Of a stretch of 6,942 nucleotides of DNA, positions 1-6,753 are shown in pieces (position 1 is the first letter of the stretch; every line of letters begins with the position of its first letter). This DNA comes from Acidobacteriota bacterium (GTDB lineage: Bacteria; Acidobacteriota; Terriglobia; Terriglobales; SCQP01), in contig JAKATS010000166.1 in assembly GCA_021818645.1 (NCBI GenBank), forward strand, positions 1 to 6,942, read 5' to 3'. Under the pieces are notes generated by a model, which ran no database searches, was not told the origin of the DNA, and was given only the letters and a program-made list of their open reading frames with translations. Both the position numbers and the translations under genes were made by a program.

Positions 1-887
1 TGCTCTGCCGAGCGCCGGGCACGCACCAGCACCTGATGCCCTAAAATCTCCATCGGCGCGGTACGGGTGTGAAACCATGGCCCGCCGCAATTCAAAATCG
101 CATGCAGCAGGCTCCAGCCGGCATGCAGCCACGCTTTGCCGGGCGGCTGGTGCAGGGCTTGCCGATAGGCCCAGCACTGGTCATAATGCTGCGGACGTCC
201 CTGGCTCCCGCGCCACCAGTGCAATAGCGTAAGCGGCCATTCGTGCAGATACCGGTATATGCACTGCGCCCAGGCATTGAGTTGAAACACCTCGATTCGC
301 GCCTCCAGGCCGGCTTGCGCCAGGCAATTTTCCAGATCGCTGCGGCGGTTGAACCAGGTCACGCCGTCTCCCCGGGGCGGAGCATGGTTGGGAAAACTGA
401 TCATCAACTCGCCCTTCAGCACGGAAGCCAGGTTTTGCAGCGCTGCCACGGGGTGAGGCAGATATTCAAAGACATCGAGTGCGTAAATAAAATCAAATTG
501 CCGTCCGCGGCGTTCCCGCCAGCCGGGCCGGCAAAGGTCGTCGGCATCAAAATCGAGCTGGGCATGGCCTGCCAATGGCGCAAGCTGGCGGCGCAACAAC
601 TCCGACGCTGCGGGGCTGACATCAATCAGCGTCATGCTGTTCACTTGTGGCGCCAGCCAAAAGGCCGTATATCCAGACCCGGGCCCGATCTCCAGCACGT
701 CGCTTTCGGCCAAGGTAGTAAGTGGGGCGAATTGCCGCAGCAGCCCGTCGCGCAATGGAAAATCGTGCAACGGCGCCTTGCGCCAGGCCGCCAGCCCGCG
801 CAGCGGCGGATTGCGTTTGGCGACCAACGCAATCTCACGGGAAGCGTGGGCCAAGGGATTTTCCCGCTCTGTGAATGCCGCTTTCAC
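1..887 (-). CDS. Class I SAM-dependent methyltransferase, 3' end outside window
   Basis: Translation from GTG at 887 stays open for 295 codons to the window edge, so the C-terminus is missing. Motif I is DVLEIGPGSGYTAFWLA (63-79), the glycine-rich SAM-binding loop. LIDVSP (87-92) gives the acidic residue after strand 2. FDFIYALDVFEYLPHP (131-146) is the motif IV region, and LASVLKGELMISFPN matches the 'vLkpGG.l.isvPN' strand of the Methyltransf_11/23 type. After the Rossmann core comes a Trp- and His-rich region (about 215-290) of no recognised function. The GTG overlaps the GT2 stop (GTGA), and AAGGG lies 4 bases upstream, so translation is probably coupled. In this context it may methylate a sugar of the repeat unit, possibly as a chain cap, but this is inferred from neighbours. 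The substrate could equally be something else. Confidence 0.85.
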   Translation of the reverse strand, partial: MKAAFTERENPLAHASREIALVAKRNPPLRGLAAWRKAPLHDFPLRDGLLRQFAPLTTLAESDVLEIGPGSGYTAFWLAPQVNSMTLIDVSPAASELLRRQLAPLAGHAQLDFDADDLCRPGWRERRGRQFDFIYALDVFEYLPHPVAALQNLASVLKGELMISFPNHAPPRGDGVTWFNRRSDLENCLAQAGLEARIEVFQLNAWAQCIYRYLHEWPLTLLHWWRGSQGRPQHYDQCWAYRQALHQPPGKAWLHAGWSLLHAILNCGGPWFHTRTAPMEILGHQVLVRARRSAE

Positions 888-1891
888 GATACCCTTTCCG
901 CCGGAAACGGCGCGCGGGTTGGCATCATGGGATTGCACGCCGCGGTCACTCGTTCCTGTGCCTGCCGGGCCAGTCGCCGGCCTTCCCGGCGGCCCTGCGC
1001 CAGATGCCGCCAGGGCTCCAGGCTCTGGTGTTTCAGCATCGCCGCCAGCGCCCATCCGGCCCAACCCAGGCTCAGCCATTGGTACGCGCAGCGTTCGCGC
1101 CAGCGTTCCCGCCAATGCCGCCAGTACAAAAAACTGCCCGCCTGGGAATGTTGTTGCAGCCAGGGTTCTCGCGGCCGCGCGGTGGGGGTTTTATCATGCC
1201 GCAAACGCACCTGCGGCGCGATGAGCATCAATGCGCCTGGCGGTAGCCGAAAACAAAACTCAATATCTTCCACCCCGGCGCCCGGCAGCGATTCCTCAAA
1301 TTGCAATCCTTCCAGCCAGGCCGCGCGGAAACTCATGGCGTTGCTGGTCATGCGGTCCACCGCATAGGTCCGGGTGGCGCCATGCCGGTAGATTTCATAG
1401 CGATTGTCGCGAAACGCTCCCCGCTGAAACAGCCACTCCCACATGCGCCGGGCGCGGCTGGGCAGGCGGAAATTGGTTACCACTCCGCCGATTCCTGCCG
1501 CTTCAGGATGCTGCGCATAGGCTTGCGCCAGCGCTTCGAAAAAATCGGGTTCCAGCACATCGTCATCATCCAAAAAAACCACAATATCCCCTTGCGCGCG
1601 TTCCAGCCCGCGATTGCGGGCTGCGGCCGCACCGCTCAACCCGGGCGTCCACCGGTAATCGAGCCGCAGGCCTTTTTCCAGCGCCGGGCACAACGCCTCA
1701 TACACCGCTGCGGCTTGTTCTTCTGCGCTCTGGTCCACCACCACAATCTGCTCCGGCAACGTGTGTTGTGTGGCCACGCTCCGCAGCAGGGCAAACAGTT
1801 CGCAGGGCCGGTTGCGCGTGGGTACGATTACGGCAATGGCAGCATGGGTTGCAGGCATGGGGAGGGTTGGATTTTGCGTCCCTGGTATCAT
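884..1891 (-). CDS. Family 2 glycosyltransferase (GT-A fold)
   Basis: The protein is 335 residues long from the ATG at 1891. It opens with the classic GT2 first strand, VIVPTRNRP (21-29), then IVVVDQS (49-55), GLSGAAAARNRGLERAQGDIVVF (84-106 region) and the metal-binding DDDD run (108-111), which supplies the DxD motif. GVEDIEF (206-212) supplies the acidic ED pair commonly seen as the catalytic base region, and a histidine in RLRHD (229-233) fits the conserved late His of the family. GT2 enzymes transfer a sugar from a nucleotide-sugar to an acceptor, usually inverting, at the cytoplasmic face. The C-terminal third has a Trp/Arg-rich stretch (257-267) followed by a short hydrophobic segment (272-286) that may lie on the membrane, then a basic tail. 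The stop overlaps the GTG start of the methyltransferase by 4 bases. Donor and linkage are unknown. Confidence 0.9.
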   Translation of the reverse strand: MIPGTQNPTLPMPATHAAIAVIVPTRNRPCELFALLRSVATQHTLPEQIVVVDQSAEEQAAAVYEALCPALEKGLRLDYRWTPGLSGAAAARNRGLERAQGDIVVFLDDDDVLEPDFFEALAQAYAQHPEAAGIGGVVTNFRLPSRARRMWEWLFQRGAFRDNRYEIYRHGATRTYAVDRMTSNAMSFRAAWLEGLQFEESLPGAGVEDIEFCFRLPPGALMLIAPQVRLRHDKTPTARPREPWLQQHSQAGSFLYWRHWRERWRERCAYQWLSLGWAGWALAAMLKHQSLEPWRHLAQGRREGRRLARQAQERVTAACNPMMPTRAPFPAERVS

Positions 1892-1898
1892 TTGTGAT

Positions 1899-1904
1899 CT
1901 CTCC
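1899..1904 (-). promoter_or_regulatory. Ribosome binding site (GGAGAG) deciding the GT2 start
   Basis: GGAGAG lies 7 bases before the ATG at 1891 on the minus strand, which is near-ideal spacing. The longer in-frame start at 1966 has no purine-rich site at useful distance, and the later ATG at 1858 lies only two codons or so before the conserved first strand. This supports 1891 as the start. Confidence 0.6.
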
Positions 1905-1951
1905 GGGTTTGTATCAGCACGTAAATCGCCATTTGCCTTCTCCAATGGAGT

Positions 1952-1979
1952 TTTATTGCATATCATTCCGGCGAGGCAA
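1952..1979 (-). promoter_or_regulatory. Weak sigma70-like promoter candidate for genes 5 and 6
   Basis: On the minus strand TTGCCT (1974-1979) and AATAAA (1952-1957) are separated by 16 bases, with four of six matches at each box to TTGACA and TATAAT. It lies just downstream of the flippase stop and would leave about 55 bases of leader before the ATG at 1891. Matches this weak occur by chance in AT-rich gaps, so this is only a candidate. Confidence 0.2.
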
Positions 1980-3518
1980 TTAAGACGTGTAGGTTTCTTT
2001 CGCGTGTGGCCACACGAGCCGCGCCATTTCTTTCAATTCGGTGCGGGTATAGCGGGCGGCGAAAAGAAACCCGGCGCTGAGACACGCGCCCAGCCATACC
2101 CCTTCGGGCGCGGTTTGCGGGTTTATCAGCAGCACGATGCCGGGCATGACCGCGAGTCCGGCGAGAAAAGCGGGGTAGAGCACCCCCATGCGCAGCGGAA
2201 ACGGCGCCCGACGCCGGAGCAGATACAGGCTGATGGCTTGGTAGGGTATTTCCGCCCCGCCCCAGGCCAGCACGGCACCGGTAATTCCCCAGGCATGCCA
2301 GAGTGGGAAAAATAATGCGACATACGCGGTGATGCGAACCACTTTGGCGACAATCTCGGCGCTGGGATGGCCGAGGGCGGACAAAGTGGCGCCGAAAATC
2401 GCGTTCAATCCATAAATCGCCGCCAGCGGCGCCAGGCAGCGCAGCCCCAGCTCCAAGGTTGCGTAGCGCGGGCCGTAGATCGCGAGCAGCGGCCGGGCCA
2501 GGCAGGCCAGCAGCGCGCTGAAGCAAAACAGCGGCGGCAGCAGCAGCCGCAGATATTTTTGCAGCAGCGCCGGTAGCGCCTGCGCGTCACGATGCACCAG
2601 CGCATGGGTCATGGAGGACATTAAACTGTCCAGCAGCAGCTTCAGCGCGGCAATCATCGCCGCCACGAAGGTCATGAGCGCCACATACCGCCCCAACCGC
2701 GCCATGCCGCCCAGATGCAGGATCAAAAGATAGTCGAGCTGCGAGGTGAAAAATCCCAGCGCGCTGGCGCCTTGCAGTCCGAGGGTGTAGGCCCAAAACC
2801 CCGTCGGCAGCAGCCAGGCTGTTCGCGCCCGGCCCACGCCCGCCTTCGCCAGCCGTCGGCGGGCGAAGGTGGCGCCGGCGCCGGCCAGGATCAGATACCA
2901 GCCCCAGACGAGCAGCGGCGCATGCGCGCGGAACCATGGCCTCGCCAGCCAGATCATCAGCAGATAGCCGGCGAACGACCCGAAACTGACGAGGCGGTAC
3001 AGTGCCTGCGCCCAGGCGATTTCCAGCACGCCCTTGAGCGCGGCCAGCATCAGCGAAAATAAAATCGGAATCGGCGCCAGAAGCAGCATGGCGAGCTGAA
3101 ACTTCGGGCCGCCCAGGGGACCGAACAGCAGCGCCGGCCAGTGGGGATCGAGCCAGCAGGCCAGGCCCCAGGGCAGCAAGCCCAGCCCGATGACGGCCGC
3201 AAACGAACGCAGAAATACCGGCCGCTGCGCCGGCGTCAGCCGGGGTAGAAAGCGTATGGCCACCGAGTTGCCGCCGAGAAACAAAAACGCGGCGACGAAA
3301 TTGATATACACCACCAGCAGGCCGTACGTCGCCAGCGTCTGCGGCCCCACCCGGGCCAGTAGTACGCGCAGCGCGTAATTAAACGGCACGCCGGCCAGCG
3401 CCAGCCACACCGTCCAGCGTATGCCCGAGACAATCGGCCGCCGCAGGTCTTCCGGGACCTCGCTCCAGGGCGCGCTGGGCTCGGCCGGGCGCAAGGCGGT
3501 CTGGGTGAAGGGCGTCAT
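1980..3518 (-). CDS. Wzx-type polysaccharide flippase (MOP superfamily)
   Basis: This 512-residue protein is almost entirely hydrophobic, with roughly 12-14 transmembrane segments after a polar N-terminus of about 30 residues. Typical flippase features are visible. Near residues 33-95 is the first helix pair with FNYALRVLLARVGPQTLATYGLL, the usual 'r.lg...yG.......' region. Near 340-385, ARPLLAIYGPRYA then GATLSALGHPSAEIV matches the conserved YGp.Y and lxAlG segments. WGITGAVLAWG (410-420) matches the 'gi.GAalA' helix. In this family the protein moves undecaprenyl-diphosphate-linked oligosaccharides from the cytoplasmic to the periplasmic leaflet. Length is slightly above the usual 420-500. 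Its ATG overlaps the stop of the glycosidase-like gene as ATGA and has no good ribosome binding site of its own, so expression probably depends on translational coupling. It ends with TAA, followed by the 88-base gap. Substrate identity cannot be read. Confidence 0.87.
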   Translation of the reverse strand: MTPFTQTALRPAEPSAPWSEVPEDLRRPIVSGIRWTVWLALAGVPFNYALRVLLARVGPQTLATYGLLVVYINFVAAFLFLGGNSVAIRFLPRLTPAQRPVFLRSFAAVIGLGLLPWGLACWLDPHWPALLFGPLGGPKFQLAMLLLAPIPILFSLMLAALKGVLEIAWAQALYRLVSFGSFAGYLLMIWLARPWFRAHAPLLVWGWYLILAGAGATFARRRLAKAGVGRARTAWLLPTGFWAYTLGLQGASALGFFTSQLDYLLILHLGGMARLGRYVALMTFVAAMIAALKLLLDSLMSSMTHALVHRDAQALPALLQKYLRLLLPPLFCFSALLACLARPLLAIYGPRYATLELGLRCLAPLAAIYGLNAIFGATLSALGHPSAEIVAKVVRITAYVALFFPLWHAWGITGAVLAWGGAEIPYQAISLYLLRRRAPFPLRMGVLYPAFLAGLAVMPGIVLLINPQTAPEGVWLGACLSAGFLFAARYTRTELKEMARLVWPHAKETYTS

Positions 3519-5308
3519 TGCGGACGTGCGGCTCGGCGAGGATTTGCGGCCGGGCCGGCGCTTATTTCCTTAGCCAGACGACGGTCCAGAACCTGGTTGG
3601 CCCTGGCGATCGAGCCCAGGCAGTCGCCGTAATCGCGGATTTCTCCACCTGTGACGAAACCCCAGCGGTCGTGCCCGCGCGCGCGTATGGCCTCGCGGCC
3701 GTCATAGGCGTTGTCGCGAAAGCTGACCAATCCCCAGTTCATCTTTTCCGCCCAGGAATCGGCCCAGGCCCAGAATTTTGTTCCGGCTATGGGATGCGCG
3801 CCCGAAGTGGTGGCGCGCTGGAACTCCGCCGCCAGCGCGTGGGCATAGGCCTGACCGCGCGCCGCCTGTGTCGCCAGCATCGGCGCGCCCGGCGAGCCGT
3901 GGGGAAACGGGAACAGGTCGGAATCGGCATTGGCGGCCATGCCGGTCCAGCTCACCATCGGCAGGCCCTGAGTCCATTCCGCGGTGCGGTCGAGAATCTC
4001 CGCCGTCGCTGCGCTGGCCTGCAGCACATCCAGCCACGGGCCTGCGGCCCGTAAGATCGGCTCGCGCGTCAGCCCGTTCCAGCTATTCAACGAAGCGGGG
4101 CCAAAGACCAGATACCCGGGGAAATAGCGCCGCACCGCCGTGCTTACGCTTTGGAAATATCGCCGGGCGTAAAGATATAGGAAGCGGTCGAGATCGGCGC
4201 GGACTCCGGGCGCAGCGGTCCGCAAGCTGCGATAATCCCGCCCCACCCAGGGGCTACGCCCGCTCTCGTCGAGCCAGCCGCGTCCATGCGGCCAGCCGCC
4301 GTCGGAGCCAAAGCGGCTATAGCGCGCGTTCCAGGCGCGGTTGAGCCCCGCGATCGTGCCGTATCGCCGCCGCAGCCATTGCTGGAAAGCGAACTTGGCG
4401 TGCAGGCGGGGATCGGCGTAATGCACGCCCAGCCGTGGGTTGGCCTGCTGCTCGTAATTGGTGACCAATACCAGCCACCCAAGGTTGGGATGCGTGCGCG
4501 CCACCGCCGGCGCCGGGCCGGGGCCAAAACCATACAGATCGTCGGCGTCATCGGTGGCTACCCCCACCAGGAACTTCGAATGGCCCAATTGCACCGCCAT
4601 GGCCCGGGCTTCGCCCATGGCATAAGCCGCGAAATTCGGATCGTAAACATCCGGTGCCGTATCGCCGCGCCAGCCCTGGTAAATGGCCGGATCGGTTCCG
4701 GCCACAATATCTTTGACCGGCGCCCGCGCGTAATGCCGGCGGTTGGTGAGGCTGTAATGGGAGGGCCGGATCATCGCCATGAACGGCATGCGCTCGGCGT
4801 TGCCGGCGCGCCCATACAGCGCCACCGGCAGCATATATGAGCTGGCGTATTCGGCCACGCAATTGAAATACCAGCCGCGCAGCCGCCGCGCCGACTGTCG
4901 CGCCCAGACCGGCTCGCTGCCGTATTTGGCCAGAATTTGCTTTCGGTAGCTTTCGCCGGGCGCGTACTGGGAAGTCGCCATGTCCACATCAAACACCCCG
5001 CGCATCCAGTACGGATGTCCGGCCGGCGTCACCAGCAGCTTGCGCGAGCCCCATGCCGCCACGGCAAATCGCCCGCTGGGCGTCTGCCAAGGCGCGCCGG
5101 ATGCGTTCAATATCAGCCCGCCATAGGCGTCGAGCGGCGTGGGTTTCGAATCGGGATCCATCGCAGCCGGCAGGGCGTAGCTTTCCAATGCCGCGCACAC
5201 CGCCAGCGCGCAGCCGCCGCCCGTCCACGCCAGCCATGCGCGGCGTGGCATCGCCCCTGCGCGTTGCCGGCGCAAGGCTCGTTCGGGCTGGTTTGGTTCA
5301 TCAGGCAT
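3515..5308 (-). CDS. Predicted exported TIM-barrel glycoside-hydrolase-like protein, catalytic residues apparently altered
   Basis: This protein is 597 residues long. Residues 13-45 hold a basic stretch (two RR pairs, one in PRRAWLAW, which loosely resembles a Tat motif) and a hydrophobic segment ending near SYA, so export or membrane anchoring is likely. The rest reads like a clan GH-A (beta/alpha)8 enzyme related to GH42/agarase-like proteins: HPYWMRGVFDVDM (98-110, strand 1), RLRGWYFNCVAEY (142-154, strand 2), RMPFMAMIRPS (173-183, strand 3), KFLVGVATDDADDLYGFG (245-262, strand 4), KFAFQQWLRRRYGTIAGLNRAWN (305-327 region, GH42-like), LVFGPASL (400-407), MVSWTG (451-456, strand 7) and KFWAWADSW...NWGLVSFRDNAYDGRE (511-539, strand 8). 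The usual strand-4 'NE' acid/base and strand-7 nucleophile Glu are not seen at the expected places (TDDADD and VSWTG instead). Family number and substrate are unknown. It may trim, bind or modify the polymer made by this cluster. The start overlaps the upstream gene by 8 bases; its ribosome binding site is weak (GGGA ten bases upstream). A second in-frame ATG at 5251 (residue 20) is possible. Confidence 0.72.
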   Translation of the reverse strand: MPDEPNQPERALRRQRAGAMPRRAWLAWTGGGCALAVCAALESYALPAAMDPDSKPTPLDAYGGLILNASGAPWQTPSGRFAVAAWGSRKLLVTPAGHPYWMRGVFDVDMATSQYAPGESYRKQILAKYGSEPVWARQSARRLRGWYFNCVAEYASSYMLPVALYGRAGNAERMPFMAMIRPSHYSLTNRRHYARAPVKDIVAGTDPAIYQGWRGDTAPDVYDPNFAAYAMGEARAMAVQLGHSKFLVGVATDDADDLYGFGPGPAPAVARTHPNLGWLVLVTNYEQQANPRLGVHYADPRLHAKFAFQQWLRRRYGTIAGLNRAWNARYSRFGSDGGWPHGRGWLDESGRSPWVGRDYRSLRTAAPGVRADLDRFLYLYARRYFQSVSTAVRRYFPGYLVFGPASLNSWNGLTREPILRAAGPWLDVLQASAATAEILDRTAEWTQGLPMVSWTGMAANADSDLFPFPHGSPGAPMLATQAARGQAYAHALAAEFQRATTSGAHPIAGTKFWAWADSWAEKMNWGLVSFRDNAYDGREAIRARGHDRWGFVTGGEIRDYGDCLGSIARANQVLDRRLAKEISAGPAANPRRAARPQ

Positions 5309-6740
5309 GATCTGGGATTCCCGTCATCACCGGTATGCTGGTCTCTTCCGGACCGACGGCAAATTCTTCCGCTTCGCGGGTTGCATGCACTTCGGAGGTA
5401 TGGGCCACAAGCGTGGGTATGGCCGCGGAAAGTGCGAGCAAAAGCCAGAATAATTTGGTGTATTGCGCGGATAGAAAAATGGCGCTGACGGAAAACCCCA
5501 GCAATGCTGCCTGCAATCCCAGGGCCGCACTGGGCGCCCATGCCGGTAGATCTTCGCCCAATGCCGATGGCGGCTCAGGAGCCAAATCGGTGACTCCATT
5601 TTCAGCCGGAAGAGCATCTTTCCAGTTATTTTCCGCGGCGCTGTATGGAATGCATTCCGCCGTATTTGTCCACTGGAATTCCTGTTCCATGCGCTCGTGA
5701 ATCGAGGGCTTGGATTCGCGCCGAACGGAAGTTTCCATGCGCGCCAGCCGTATCAGCGGCAGGGTCGAGTAATACAACAGCAACAAATACGCGGCCAGCG
5801 CCGGTAGGCCCATTTCGGCCGCGATTTCCATATAGGCGTTATGGGCGATATGGTCTAGATTTTTATGCCCTGCGGCGTATTGTTGAACTTCAAACTTGAA
5901 ATTGCCGAGGCCAATGCCGGTGACGGGATGTTCGGCAATCATCCGCATCCCGGCTTGCCATAGCGCCAGCCGCATATCGGTGGATTGCCGGTCGGAAAAT
6001 GTCGGATGCAGCAGGCGGTTAAGAGGCGAGTTCGGCCAAACGATCAATATTGGCAGCGTTAGTAATGACAAGGCTATTAATAACCGCAGCCGGCGCCGGC
6101 GCCAGGCAAGAAAAACCACCGCCGCGCCCAGTCCCAGCATGCCGCCGCGGGACGCGGCCAACGCGATCGCCACCAGCATTAATATCCCGGCGCCTCCGGC
6201 CAGCAGGCGCTTCCAGCGAGTGGCAAAAGCACCGCAAAATACCAGTGCCAGGGGCAGGCCAATTAAGGCCGAAGCGGTAAAGTAGTTGGGGTCCCCGGTC
6301 ACCCAGCCGGGGCGAAAATCGACAAAAACGGCATGGTATTTCTGCCATTCGCGCAGGATATAGAGTGACGCCAGGGCATCCGCGCCAATGATCGCCCAGA
6401 GCACGTGTTCCAATCGTCGCCAGTTATCCACGATGCTCAAGGTGATAATGAAGAGCAGCAAAAATGATATGTAACTCAAAATCGGGCTTTGATCCCAAGG
6501 CAGATGAGGGCCATAGATCAGATAAGATCCCGCGGCCCAGAGCACCAGAAAGAGAAACCAGCGCGCTTGCGGCGTGCTCATGAAGGCCGGCCAGCGATGG
6601 GTGATCGCCAGATGCCAAAGTGCATAGGCCAGGCAGGCCGATCCCAAATATTTCACCGCCGTCAGATCGCTCATGAAATGTTCCCAGAGCGGATCCCGCA
6701 GCAAAGGCATGGCCGAAATCAAAAAATAGAAAAAAAGCAT
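5301..6740 (-). CDS. O-antigen ligase/polymerase family (Wzy_C) membrane protein
   Basis: This 479-residue integral membrane protein has about ten or more hydrophobic segments, beginning at the N-terminus. Family landmarks are in order: GDPNYFTASALIGLPLAL (149-166), ASRGGMLGL (196-204), RLALWQAGMRMI then HPVTGIGLGNF (257-281), and HNAYMEIAAEMGLPALAAY (300-318). These are hallmarks of the Wzy_C domain shared by O-antigen polymerases, WaaL-type ligases and PilO/PglL-like or exosortase-associated O-glycosylation ligases. The family transfers or polymerises undecaprenyl-diphosphate-linked glycans on the periplasmic side. With a flippase two genes downstream, a polymerase or ligase of a Wzx/Wzy-type pathway is likely; sequence alone does not separate the two. 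Residues 333-402 form an unusually long polar loop (rich in E, S, N and P) between the HNxY helix and the last hydrophobic helices, and a charged tail follows residue 449. The start was chosen from the ribosome binding site 8 bases upstream. The end overlaps the next gene by 8 bases. Confidence 0.88.
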   Translation of the reverse strand: MLFFYFLISAMPLLRDPLWEHFMSDLTAVKYLGSACLAYALWHLAITHRWPAFMSTPQARWFLFLVLWAAGSYLIYGPHLPWDQSPILSYISFLLLFIITLSIVDNWRRLEHVLWAIIGADALASLYILREWQKYHAVFVDFRPGWVTGDPNYFTASALIGLPLALVFCGAFATRWKRLLAGGAGILMLVAIALAASRGGMLGLGAAVVFLAWRRRRLRLLIALSLLTLPILIVWPNSPLNRLLHPTFSDRQSTDMRLALWQAGMRMIAEHPVTGIGLGNFKFEVQQYAAGHKNLDHIAHNAYMEIAAEMGLPALAAYLLLLYYSTLPLIRLARMETSVRRESKPSIHERMEQEFQWTNTAECIPYSAAENNWKDALPAENGVTDLAPEPPSALGEDLPAWAPSAALGLQAALLGFSVSAIFLSAQYTKLFWLLLALSAAIPTLVAHTSEVHATREAEEFAVGPEETSIPVMTGIPDHA

Positions 6741-6748
6741 GCGTGGAT

Positions 6749-6753
6749 CCTCA
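6749..6753 (-). promoter_or_regulatory. Ribosome binding site (TGAGG) fused to the upstream stop codon
   Basis: On the minus strand TGAGG sits 8 bases before the ATG at 6740. Its TGA is the stop codon of the preceding glycosyltransferase. This supports the start at 6740 rather than an in-frame ATG at 6842, which would overlap the upstream gene by 92 bases and add 34 Arg/Pro-rich residues with no transmembrane character. The arrangement suggests ribosomes finishing the first gene reinitiate on the second. Confidence 0.6.

Larger units (their letters stand above)
1892..1979 (-). other. 88-base intergenic gap, possible leader or internal promoter region
   Basis: This is the only non-coding gap of note in the window. 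It is visibly richer in A and T than the genes either side. It contains the ribosome binding site for the GT2 gene and the promoter candidate listed separately. It also holds an 11-base near-palindrome, CTCCAATGGAG, at 1940-1950. No stem followed by a T-run that would make a convincing terminator was seen. The gap could also be read in frame as a 25-residue N-terminal extension of the GT2 protein starting at 1966, but that start has no spaced ribosome binding site. Confidence 0.5.

Noticed and set aside
243..1367. Long plus-strand open frame of 374 codons
   Set aside because: It lies opposite the GT2 and methyltransferase genes, both with clear family motifs. Its translation is Arg/Gln/Pro-rich with no recognisable domain, as expected for an antisense frame in GC-rich DNA.
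1892..1966. Upstream in-frame start at 1966 for the GT2 protein
   Set aside because: It has no spaced ribosome binding site, and the extra 25 residues do not look like GT2 sequence. The ATG at 1891 has GGAGAG 7 bases upstream.
1963..2526. Minus-strand open frame of 187 codons in another frame of the flippase gene
   Set aside because: It is a frame-shifted shadow of the flippase, whose own frame shows continuous transmembrane segments and family motifs.
2521..2640. Repetitive-looking GCAGCAGC and GGCGGCAG runs
   Set aside because: They encode Leu/Ala-rich membrane segments of the flippase using CTG, CTC and GCG codons. They are not a repeat unit.
4286..4840. Plus-strand open frame of 184 codons
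   Set aside because: It is antisense to the glycosidase-like gene, with no motif, no good ribosome binding site and typical GC-driven composition.
5170..5242. Possible lipoprotein signal (GGGC or LAVC) in the glycosidase-like protein
   Set aside because: Neither cysteine is preceded by a consensus lipobox: GGGC lacks the aliphatic residue at -3 and LAVC has Val at -1.
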